DNA from: Ectocarpus siliculosus
Lineage: Eukaryota > Sar > Phaeophyceae > Ectocarpales > Ectocarpaceae
NCBI GenBank assembly: GCA_000310025.1
Contig: FN649727.1
Span: forward strand, 1,137,056-1,164,338
Direction: 5' to 3'
Length of the DNA stretch: 27,283 bases
The notes beneath the pieces are model-generated. The model saw nothing but the letters and a program-made list of their open reading frames with translations, did not search any database and was not told where the DNA came from. A program made the position numbers and the translations under genes. The first letter of the stretch is position 1. The number at the start of each line of letters is the position of its first letter. Shown in pieces: positions 8,843 to 18,789 of the stretch.

Positions 8843-11800
8843 ATGGCGGAGAAGTTGCTGCAAAATGTGTCCCGGCTAGGTGGCGTGGTGGCGATAGCGG
8901 CGGCGACGTGAGTGTTGGTCGGAAGCAAGGTGTTGGTGTGTTATGGGGGGGGTTGGTTCTGCGTATGTACGAGGCAGACCCAGCGGCTCTGTGTTAGCTC
9001 CTCGTTGACTCACGGGCGTACAACATTGCAACTAAATCGACGATAGCAATGCACAGATAACAGCTAACCAGCCGAGGAACGAAACGGATAGTTCGGTGTG
9101 AAGGCATCCGCGTTCGGTCTGTCCACATCCCACTGGGATACTGGTATACTCCCCTTTCCTAAACATGTAATTTAATGGTTTTTGACGCGTGTAAAGGCTG
9201 TCTATTCCTGGCCGTCGTCGGGGAGCAATGCCCGTGGCCCCTTGCGAGTACAGCCCGTGGCCCCTTGCGAGTACAGCAGTTTAGTTTATCACCCGCCCCC
9301 TCCTGAGTCGTGAGTGGATCGGCCCAGCAACGATGCATTGCTTTGCTACGACACGCCTTGATAGCCAAGGTATTACGAAAGCATAAAATTACACTTGGTT
9401 GTGTAGGGTTCGAGAGAAGCTCAGATCCCTTGGTTCTTCTACTGCGGTTTACAAGTACTTCATACTGCGCGTCAAGTGTTGGATCAGTATGGACAATATG
9501 AAGGCTGGGTAGAGAGATCGGAACGGTTATTAATGTGAAGACAACAACAACAACAAACTACGCAGTAGCACTCCCGGGCCGTTATTGCAAGCAAACTCCC
9601 GCCTTGCCACTGTTTGGATGGCGGCGAGCCAAGTCACCCGTTGTATCCGACAAGCCTGCAGTAGTGCTTGGCCGCCCCACCACACACGTTGCGCCGACCT
9701 GAAGAGTCGTCTTGGACTGATCGTAGCGTTGTGTTCGCGATGAAAACGACCTTTCATGTCTTTTTTGAAAATGTAGATACCATCACCAAAAGACTTCAGC
9801 AGTACCAAGAAAACACCAGCTGGGACATGATGGTAATTTTTTGCAATATCGGTGAGGGTGGGGGGGGATGCAGTTGCTATGTATGCCACTCCTGAGATCT
9901 AGGAGCTGTGATGTTCAATGAACGCTGACGCTCCCACCCCCTCGCAACGGTTCTCTCGGAGATTTTGGACATGTCGAAGAATATGCATCAAGTACGTAAC
10001 GAAGTAGGAGATATCATCAGCGTTTACAGGCGGCAGAGGTGATCTTTGCCGTCCTTCTCAGCGAGAATCATGTCACATGCCACCATAGCACTTTCACAAC
10101 CGCCAGCAACGGTCGACACGCACGCGAAAAACTACTGCTGCGGGGAACGTTGCTGTGCGTTTAGATTATCGTCGACATGCTGACCAATGACAGACGCCAG
10201 TCTCCTACGCTTAGAGGCCGCAGTTGACGTCCACGCCCTTTCATTTATCTTGTCTGCTTTCCGACAGGGGGGGTCGTTATGTGTTTTTGATCCTCACACA
10301 CCCAACCCCAGCGCAATCCGCCGAAACGCCAGCGCTGTCGCTGCTGGTTCCATCGTATACATGAGAGCCAAACAAACAGCAGCAGCGTCAAGCCCTGGAG
10401 TACTAGTTGCTGCTGCCCATCTCGCCCTTTCACCTACACCGAGATATGGCTGGCCTGTAGTGCATGCACCAGAACCTTCGTCAATAACAGTTCACGCCCA
10501 TCACGATGTACCACAGGCCCTTATATCTCGTCTGGACTCGTATCAGACTTGAGCCGCAGTTCGCTCGCAAACGACAACCGCCGCACTCGAACAACCGCTG
10601 TACGAAGAAGCTCTGAACGGCAAATTGGCAAGGGTGTGCGGACATGCGATCTACTCGCTTTCCCGAACTCGTTTTCCCTCTCTCCACCCCTCCTCCTTCC
10701 CAAAATAACTATGGAAGCATCACCGAACGTCAACGTCTACAAATGTTTTTTACAAATCTACCGAAGCCAACAACATTGCGCACATCACGTGACACGCATT
10801 TAGCTCCCCTGACACCGAATCGATTGCCTAGTTGACAGCTCTGGTTCGTTCCCATGCCTTGGTCGAAAAAAAACAAAAACTGATGCAACAGAGAGATGTG
10901 CCTCTTCAACGTGGACGGCGGGCAGCGGGCAGTCATCTTCGACAGATTTCAGGGAGTCAAAGAGGCGGTCGTGGGGGAGGGGACGCACTTCATGATCCCC
11001 ATCGTGCAGAAGCCTATCATCATCGACGTGCGGGCCAGGCCGCGCACGATCAACTCCATCACGGGGACGAAGGACCTGCAGATGGCCAACATCTCTCTAA
11101 GGTGTGTGTGTATGTGCGTATGGTATGGGAGATTGTTGGTATTATAAGACTCAGATTGTCAACGGAAACACATTAAGTACATTTCTCTGATGTGTGGGGG
11201 TGCGATGACTCGCAATCTTACGGTGGATGACCAACATTTCACTACCGTGTGTGGGGGGCGGGGTGGGTACAGAGAGATCTGGATTTGACGCCGCGACGAC
11301 ATGAGCGCTCGAAAGCCGTGTTCGCATTGTTTAAGGATTTATGTTTCATGCGATTCCAGAACCTAATCCTAATGCTAACCCTAATCCTAATACTAATACC
11401 AATCCCAATGCTAATGCTAATGCTAATGCTAATCCTAATCCTAATCCTAATCCCATTGCTTATCCTAATCCTAATCCTAATCGTGGAGGGAAGGAACGAT
11501 CACTTCCTTATCCCAGCTCTCGCACGCCGCTGGGGGTACATCAGAGTATATGGTTGCGAGATTAGAAGGTTTGACGAAAGGATAAGAGTGGAGCAAAGAA
11601 TCACAACGTGTGGGTGGCGTCGCGAAGAGACCCACTGCTGTTATCTACTGCATGGTACAGAGTCTTTGAAATCTCTCGACGTTGAGCGGTGTAGGCTTTG
11701 GCACTTGCTCCGTCTCTCGGATGAGCTCTTGGTGTGGCATTTAGCGGAGGACAATCGTTCGACTTATGATCACCTGTGACGTCATCTGACGCACGCTACG

Positions 11801-13997
11801 AAGCCATCGTGTTATGGATACCAACATGGCTGCGCGGGAATCGGTGCGTCAAGAGCGGCAGCAGAAAGCTGCAGAGGCCACCGAGGCCACCGCCGAGAAG
11901 GCCACCAAACTGCGGGAACCAGCGCGCCACCGCCACTGATCGCCCCCAACAGCTGCGCCGAAGAGGCATCTGCCATACGTAGAGCGCCAGCAGCGAGACA
12001 GGCAAACAGCCATCGACCTGCCGGAACGAGAGGAGCAAGCTGCAATCACCGAGCGTTACAACGCCACCGACGAGCGCGACACGCCGTCGCACTCGGTGGA
12101 CGGCGTATCTCGGTCGTGGATGTCGATGTCGTTGTTCCGTTCAGTGATGGCGGCTTGCTCCTCTCGTTGCGGCAGGTCGATGGCTGTTTGCCTGTCTCGC
12201 TACTGGCGCTCTAGGTAGGGCGGCTGCCTCTTTGGCGCAGCTTTTGGAGGCGATTGGTGGCCGTGGCGCGCTGGTTCCCGCAGTTTGGTGGCCTTCTCGG
12301 CGGTGGCCTAGGCAGCTTTGTCTGCTGCCGCTCTTGATTCACCAACTCCCGCGCATGCTGTGCGGCGGCGTCGCTCTCCGGTCGTATTACCACCCGCACT
12401 GATTTTTTTATATATTGCATCCCACACCTCGTCCGGTTCTCTCCAACCCCCCGTTGCCCCCTGTGTCCCCAAAACCCCCTCTCACGCATTAAACCCCCTG
12501 TGTCCCGCTGTTGGTTGTTGTCTTTGGGGGTGGTGGTTAGGGTACTGTCTCGGCCGTTGGAGTCGGAGCTGCCCCGCATCTACCAGGAGCTGGGGACTGA
12601 TTTCGACGACAGAGTCTTGCCGTCGCTGGGAAATGAGGTACGGCGGGCCCGCAGGATACCTCTGAGGAGGAGGGGTTGGTCGGGGTCGGGGTCTTGGAAG
12701 ACGCCGCGGGCTGTTGTGTTTGTACCTTTATACCACAGATTATGTAGGCGTCCCTACCAAATCCGGGACGGAGAATGAACGGGTTTCCACCAAACAGGCC
12801 CGTGAGCAGGTCGAAAAGTACGCAACACGTCATGGTCCGTGATGCGTGTGACGTTACGCATCAAAACAGGTGCTCAAGGCAGTCGTGGCCAAGTACAACG
12901 CTGAGGAGCTGCTGAGCAAGCGTGAGTCGGTCAGCACCCGCATCCGGGACGAGCTGACCCACCGCGCCAAGCAGTTCCACCTCATCATGGACGACGTGTC
13001 CATCACCCACCTCACCTTCGGCCACGAGTTCACCAAGGCCATCGAGAACAAGCAGGTGTGTTGTTGTCTTCACATTAAGAAACCGTTCCGTGTTGTTGTC
13101 TTCACATTGAGAAACCGTTCCGGTCTCCGCTCGGTACCTTGTAATGTCCGTCGGTACTGGTCCAACTGACGCGGACACCTTCGGTGGTCACAAGCCGACT
13201 TGCCCCAACAAAGGGGGTACACCTTTCTAGAAAAAAAAAAAAAAATGGACTCCAGAATAGATAGTCCTCCAAGACGCCAAACGAGTATTCGAGATAAACT
13301 ACGACCGTGTAACGTAAGGCTGTTGGATAAGATGTTGCTTTGCATCTGTCAGACATTCTTTTTCGTTTCCATGATGTTTTCATTGTGCGCGAATTGTCTT
13401 GGTACAAGGCGGGGGGGAGGGGAGGAGAGGTGTAAGTGTAGGTGGCTTCTTGTGCCACCGCCATTCACTGTGTATCTTGAAATTGCTATCAGAGATTTGA
13501 GCTGTCACACATACAATTCAAGCTGCTACAATTCAACGTGCGCAGCAATGCGCTTCTCATCCTCGACCAGCATTGCCCCGTCCGTACCCGTAGACAATTT
13601 CATGATGCTTGTCACACAAGAACGACCTATTAAGCTGCTGCTGCTGCTGCTGCTAGAATCCAACAAAACACAAGGGCAAAACTAAAGCTGCATCGTACGA
13701 TCCAACGTTCACGCGCAACCAACCCCGCAGGTGGCGCAACAAGAGGCCGAGCGGCAGGTGTACGTGGTCGCGCTGTCCGACCAGGAGAGGCTGGCCGCCA
13801 TCATCCGCGCGGAGGGAGAGGCGGAGGCCGCCGAGCTGATCTCGGCCGCCCTGAAGGAGAGCGGCATCGGGCTCATCGAGGTGCGGCGCATCGACACCGC
13901 CAAGGAGATCGCCCTCACCCTCGCCACCTCGAGAAACATCACCTACCTGCCAACAGGGGGCGGGTCCAACATGCTCCTGGGTCTCAACACGGCTTAA
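8843..13997 (+). CDS. PHB1: Prohibitin-1
   Basis: Mitochondrial inner-membrane protein that forms ring complexes with PHB2. The rings act as scaffold for cristae and the m-AAA protease. Five exons: 8843-8907, 10892-11101, 12541-12637, 12870-13055 and 13731-13997 (TAA). All introns are GT-AG and the phases join to 274 residues (human 272). Exon 1 gives the short N-terminal anchor with the hydrophobic [10 protein letters not shown]. Exon 2 opens the SPFH/prohibitin domain ([28 protein letters not shown]). Exon 3 gives [19 protein letters not shown]. Exon 4 has [19 protein letters not shown], and exon 5 VAQQEAER and [14 protein letters not shown] and the C-terminus identify PHB1 rather than PHB2. 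The coiled-coil stretch after VAQQEAER reads [17 protein letters not shown], less charged than in animal homologs. Introns are 1984, 1439, 232 and 675 bp. The 65-nt first exon sits 2 kb from the rest and is supported by its phase, its donor and the fit to the family N-terminus. Confidence 0.97.
9231..9276. repeat. Exact 23 bp tandem duplication in PHB1 intron 1
   Basis: Two identical adjacent copies of a 23 bp unit starting CCCGTGGCCCCTTGCGAG. Probably replication slippage; no function is suggested. Confidence 0.9.
11361..11482. repeat. Degenerate CCTAAT hexamer tract in PHB1 intron 2
   Basis: About 20 units of a 6 bp period, mostly CCTAAT with GCTAAT, ACTAAT and CCCTAA variants. On the other strand these are ATTAGG/TTAGGG-like, resembling degenerated telomere repeats. 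The tract lies 260 bp inside the intron and would translate as Asn-Pro/Asn-Ala repeats, but it is intronic. Confidence 0.85.
11831..12355. repeat. Large inverted repeat in PHB1 intron 2
   Basis: Arm 1 (about 11831-12080) and arm 2 (about 12107-12355) are reverse complements with scattered substitutions and a loop of about 25 bp. Long identical blocks include about 45 bp beginning GCCACCGCCGAGAAGGCC and about 31 bp beginning GCGAGACAGGCAAACAG. Both arms, read in the same direction of the unit, give related peptide fragments ([11 protein letters not shown] and [11 protein letters not shown]). The unit therefore looks like a decayed coding fragment that was duplicated in inverted orientation. 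Neither arm keeps a long open frame. Confidence 0.85.
13058..13121. repeat. 32 bp tandem duplication at the 5' end of PHB1 intron 4
   Basis: Two adjacent 32 bp copies starting GTGTTGTTGTCTTCACATT, differing at one base (AAGAAACC versus GAGAAACC). The first copy begins 2 bp after the exon 4 junction, so the donor abuts the repeat. The second copy runs on into the interspersed repeat ending near 13205. Confidence 0.85.
13090..13205 (+). repeat. Interspersed repeat copy 1 (PHB1 intron 4)
   Basis: Shares with copies at 19619-19746 and 24588-24667 the ordered blocks TTGTCTTCACATTGA, CCGTTCCGGTCTCCGCTC, AATGTCCGT and GTCCAACTGACG, then a block with GGTGGTC. No coding capacity. Probably a short non-autonomous mobile element; its superfamily is unknown. 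Confidence 0.7.
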
Positions 13998-15060
13998 GAA
14001 AGGGCAAGGTAGTGATGATAGTAGATGCCTCGCATGATGTTAGCCTGAAGGTGGTGCCTGCTGCTGCTGGTGGTTTTTGGCCGTTGTGCAGGGTTGATTA
14101 GAGGTGCGCGTTTTGTCGTTTTGCGGCGGAGGGTGGGAATGCTCAGCCCGCGCCATTTCGTGTATTGTGCTGCCGTGCGCGGGAAGCGGGGGGCTCGCTC
14201 TAGATTTTGATCGGCAGCGGATGGGGGTCGGAGAGCGTCACTTGTTTTCAAGTGTAGGGGGGTAGTTTGAGGTGATGTGAGGGAGAGAAGAAGCCTCGGG
14301 GCTTTGATCAAGCGACGAACGGCCTTGTAACGGGGGTATTTGCCGTGGAGCGTACCAATCACGGTTGGTTTTCCTGTTGCCGTGTTCTACCGAGAGCCGT
14401 AGCGCAGGCCGGGACGTCGTCCTTCTTGAAGTCTATGATTATACTAGTTTTTGTTGCGCCCCACCTCTATCTGGATGCTCGCACGCATTTGGCGTCGTCG
14501 CATGACCCGCAGTAAAATATAAAATACGCTGTGGCAGCAGCTGCGGCAGTCGAAGAACCGGCAGCGGCGTGGTGTGGCGTCGCGTGGGCGCTGTTAAGGG
14601 CCCTCGTTGGCGCACGGCGTCCGTTGCCGCATAGAGCAACCCCTTGAGTTCGCTCTCTCGGCATTTGGCAACGTGGTGGAATCTTGTAGCTTGCGGGGGA
14701 ATTTTGTCGAACGAAGGCGTATGTACGTACACGCGCGAGAATACTAACGTTTTCGCCGCCCGAGGACTGAACGTCGTTCCTGAACGTTCCCGACATGACG
14801 AGATGTCGACTCGTTGGTGGATACCATCGCTTCTTGGTGACGCCTCCCTGGTGGGGTCGAGAGGCGTTGGGTCCACCAACACTAGCGCCGCGAAACTGCT
14901 CGGCGCTCTTCTCATGGTATGGAGCTCAAGAGGGCTGGTTTCCGCTGACGAGACGATTTGGTTGGTGGTTGTCGAGGGAGAAGAACGTGTGCGCCAACAA
15001 GCCGTTGTGGGTTGCACAAGGTGTTGGACAAGACTCCGGACATGAGCATCATCCCCTCCG

Positions 15061-15062
<2 letters not shown>

Positions 15063-15092
<30 letters not shown>
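15063..15092. repeat. CTG microsatellite, apparently non-coding
   Basis: About nine to ten CTG triplets outside any supported gene. In the overlapping 340-codon plus-strand frame they would encode polyleucine. Confidence 0.9.
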
Positions 15093-17083
15093 GGCTATAT
15101 CGCCGCCGTGCGCGCGACCGTTTCAAGTTTGTGTCTAGGCTGGTGTTGACACGTATCGTGGTGTTCACGTCGGGTTGTGTGGTGATTGGCTTGTACCGAT
15201 TGCCGGGGACGGCGGCAGACACTTACACTAGATTGATCGTTTGGCTGCTGAAGCGCCCTCCGCAACTCATTTATTGTGTTCGAAGGGGAGCTGGAACGGC
15301 AGTGCGCGATAACAAAGCAAGGGAATTGGGGCGTGTGTACGAGGCGATCAGCTTCCTCGTCTTGCTTTCTTCCCGCACGTCCCCGTGCCCCAACGCCCAA
15401 TCTCATCACCAAACCCCGCGTGAGACGCAACGCGGATCGATTTGGTTGCTGCGCGTGCGGGGGACGACGACGACGACGTACCGTTTCCCCCAATTGCACC
15501 AAGATGTGGAATGTCTCACCCCCCGAAGAACGTCAATCGCGTCAAAGCCTCAAATGGGAAGACATGGTACGCACCAGCAGCAAAGGTGCATATATCTCCT
15601 TTCTTCCGTTGCATCCCCCCCTTCGATGCTTGCATTGACCAACGCTGGTCGCACGCTTCCTGTCATGAGGCGCTTGACGCAACTTCTCCCATCCAACTCG
15701 CATTCCTTCACTCACCCCCATCTCCTGCCTATTCTTCGCAATTTTCCTTCTCCTTGCGACGACGACTTCCCAACACCTCAAGCAGTTCAATCCATCACGA
15801 TTGAACCCCTAGAATAAAGCAGACCTTGAAAATACCGTTCCCATTCTAAAACAATGCCCCTTCCCAGTGAATCACTAGAAATACAGGTGCGTGCAAAAAC
15901 CCGAAAAACAGCTGAATTCTCGCCATTGGTAACAAAACAAAATAAAAGAGGTCCGTAAGTCCGTAATCCCAAGGACTGCCAGGCTCTTGTTGGGGCGGTC
16001 GTATGCCCTCTGAAGAACCCTTGCATGTACATCGGTCCAAAGGGATGCCGACACTTAGTGTACTACTGCTGCTGTCTAACAAAGACACACAAACACACAC
16101 AACACAGCTGGCGAATCCCACGCCACGCCTACACCATGCTACGGCACCACTGTCAAATCATACCACGATATAGCACAACGCCTCGAGAGTATTGAACAGA
16201 CGATGCCACGCACCTAATGCCACGCACAAATCATTTCCGAAAACAGAAAACAAAAACAAATACTTCAAGGTGAACAGGCACACCAACAAATGTGTTGCGA
16301 GTTCGAATCTCAAGAGTTCGGGGCACGGTTTCCACATTTACATTGATTGTTGCTTTGAAAGCAAGGTCGCCGCCCCTACGAACAATTTCGACTCGACGTA
16401 AAAGAAAAAAAACAAGCGCGAAACAGCACCTGTCTTATCGTGGTGGTGGTGGGAAAAAAGCAGTCAACAACCGCGGTAGAAAATAGCGTTTTCTCGGAAA
16501 GACGAAGGTATAGGTTTGGCACTTCTTCTAAACAAAGCTCTGGGTGCCTTCTGCCACTCGTACATATCTCGTTCGTGCTGAATATGAATTTCTTCCCTTG
16601 TATTTCACCCCCCCCCCACCTTGATCCCTGAGGCAAAATGCACCCGCCGACATGCATGCGCACATGCTAGAACGGATCTCCTCCGTCCCACTATGGCTAG
16701 GATTCCAACGGGTCAGCCGGTAAACAGGGCCGGTGCTCTCAAAAACAAACGTGGTACACACAATCCAAGCCAAGGGCAAACACCCCACCACACCCTGTTG
16801 CATCTCTAGACCAGTAAATATTTTTTCACCAGAAATAGGAGTAGCAGGAGAGCAGCGCCGCAAGCTGCTACAGCAGTAGCCCGCTACCCTAGCCCTCCCT
16901 GCCCTCAAGGCGGAGAAAGAGCCGCCCGGTCACGACGCGCTTTGTCCCCAGGGACGCCGCCCCCCCCCCAAAAAAAAAGCGCTTCTTGAAATAAGACAAA
17001 GAAAGGCCCTTCACACACGCCTACCTTTTTCCACCCAACTAAGCATTGGGGAGCACTTTTGCATCCCACACACCTTCCGGGGC

Positions 17084-17105
17084 GGGGGGGGGGGGGGGGG
17101 GGGGG
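17084..17105. repeat. 22-base G homopolymer
   Basis: Uninterrupted run of G downstream of the PDS5 stop codon. Its exact length is probably unreliable in the assembly. Confidence 0.8.
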
Positions 17106-17475
17106 TGCGCTACTTTCGCAGACCTCCCCCCTCCAAGAGTTCGAGAATATAATGATGACACCCTTCCTTCTGCCTACTACCAAGAAGCGTCTTCGGTTCG
17201 AAGGACGGCACCATGTAGGATAGAATACGAGCCAGTGTAGGCCCCACTGCCCCACTTGTATCCGCCGCGAAAAGCCGCTAACCCTCTCGGCCTTGGCTCT
17301 TCTAGCGGCCTATTCTTGCATCACCGCGCGGCGGCGGCGGGAGAGCGCCATCTGTTAGGGTTGGGGACAGATGAACGCCGATTTGCGGAACGAGCGCGTG
17401 TGAGAGAAGGGGGGGTCAGGGGGTCAACCCAGCCAAAAAATGGGGTGGGCGGGGGCGGGCGGGCTGCCATGGCGT

Positions 17476-18757
17476 TCAGCACATCGCCTCTAGACTTCTA
17501 GACCACAAGCAGCGCAACCACACGAAAACCCGACACAAAAGACGGAGAATGGACATAAAAGACGGAAACGATACCCATCGCTCGACGATATAAACACCCC
17601 CCTCGTCCCTCGGCGGGAAAAAACGCACCAGTGCTTCGTCCTCCGAGTCATCATCATCGTCCCCACCCTCCTCCTCCTCCTGCTCGTTCTCGCTATCGTC
17701 CTTGCGCCCTTTTCCCCTCGTGTCCCCCCGCCCCGAGGCCGTAGCCTTGGCCGCCGCCGGCACCGCACCCCTCACCCTGGGAGGTCTCCTTCCCCCAGCA
17801 CGACCGGTACCAGCACCAGCACCAGCACCAGCGGTAGCGGTACGGGAGGATGGTTTCTTCTTCGCGGCTACCGGCTTCGCCTGCTGCTGCTGCTGCTGCT
17901 GCTGCTGTTGAGGTTTCCTGGCTGCGAGAGGGGCCGCCTTCTTGCGCCCGCCGCCGCCGCCGCCGCCTGCAGCGGTCTTGCTCTTCACCTCGTTGTCTCC
18001 GACATGATCGGGGGTGGCCGACGTCGCCACCCGGGGAGACCGGCGAGACGGGGGTGTGGAAGGGGCAGCAGCAGTCCTGCTGGCACCCCGTTTCTGCTTC
18101 TTGGCTGGAGAAGGCTTGTCCTTTTCCTCCTCGTCCGCGTCGTCGCCCGAACCCGCTCCTGCTTCACCGCTCTTCTCTTCCGTCTCCGCCGCCACCGCAC
18201 CTCTGCCTTTCGCTCCCCGCCCGGTACTACTACTACCACCACCACCACCACCACCACCGGCAGCAGCAGCAGCAGCAGCAGATCGCCCTGCCCTCTTGCG
18301 ACCAGCCGTCGTTTTCTCCGTCGCCGCGATCCTGCTCCTGGCGACACGCGCGGCCGCCCTACCCTCCCTCCTCTCTCCCGCAGGCGGCGATTCCCCCGCC
18401 CCCGCCCCGGCAGCCGCAGCCGTAGCCGGAGACGGCCTCGGAGGAAATGGCGACGGCGACGACACCTGTCCCCGGTCCCTACCCCGGCCGCTGCCTGCCC
18501 GATGGGGCGAGGCTTGCTGGGATGACCCGGGGGAGGGGGCCGCGTTGGCAATGGGCGACAGGGACGGGGAAATAGGCCCTCCTCCTCCTCCTTGTTCTCC
18601 GATGTCGTCGGAGAAGGGCGATTCCGGTGTCGGCGGCGAGGCCGACCGCCGGCGAGCGAGGCGCCGCGCGCGAGACGCCGCCGCCGAGGTGTCTCCTGAA
18701 CCATCCCCGGCCTCAGCCTCCGACGAACGGCGGCACCTGCTGCTACCAACACCGCCA

Positions 18758-18789
<32 letters not shown>

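Larger units (their letters stand above)
13998..17475. other. Convergent intergenic region between PHB1 and PDS5
   Basis: About 3.5 kb between the two stop codons, expected to hold both 3' UTRs. It contains a CTG microsatellite (15063-15092), a 22-base G run (17084-17105) and a 340-codon open frame on the plus strand (14795-15817) without recognisable domains. No conserved protein, structural RNA or clear transposon was found. Confidence 0.5.

Noticed and set aside
8425-8928. 167-codon minus-strand frame across the PHB1 first exon
   Set aside because: It is antisense to the PHB1 start exon and promoter and has no recognisable features. Its last part could at best be ELOF1 5' UTR.
11796-12579. 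Pro/Arg-rich frames in PHB1 intron 2
   Set aside because: They arise from the two arms of the inverted repeat and are broken by stops in the frame that looks ancestral.
14439-15017. 192-codon minus-strand frame downstream of PHB1
   Set aside because: No domain, no splice support, and it overlaps other open frames on the opposite strand in a generally stop-poor segment.
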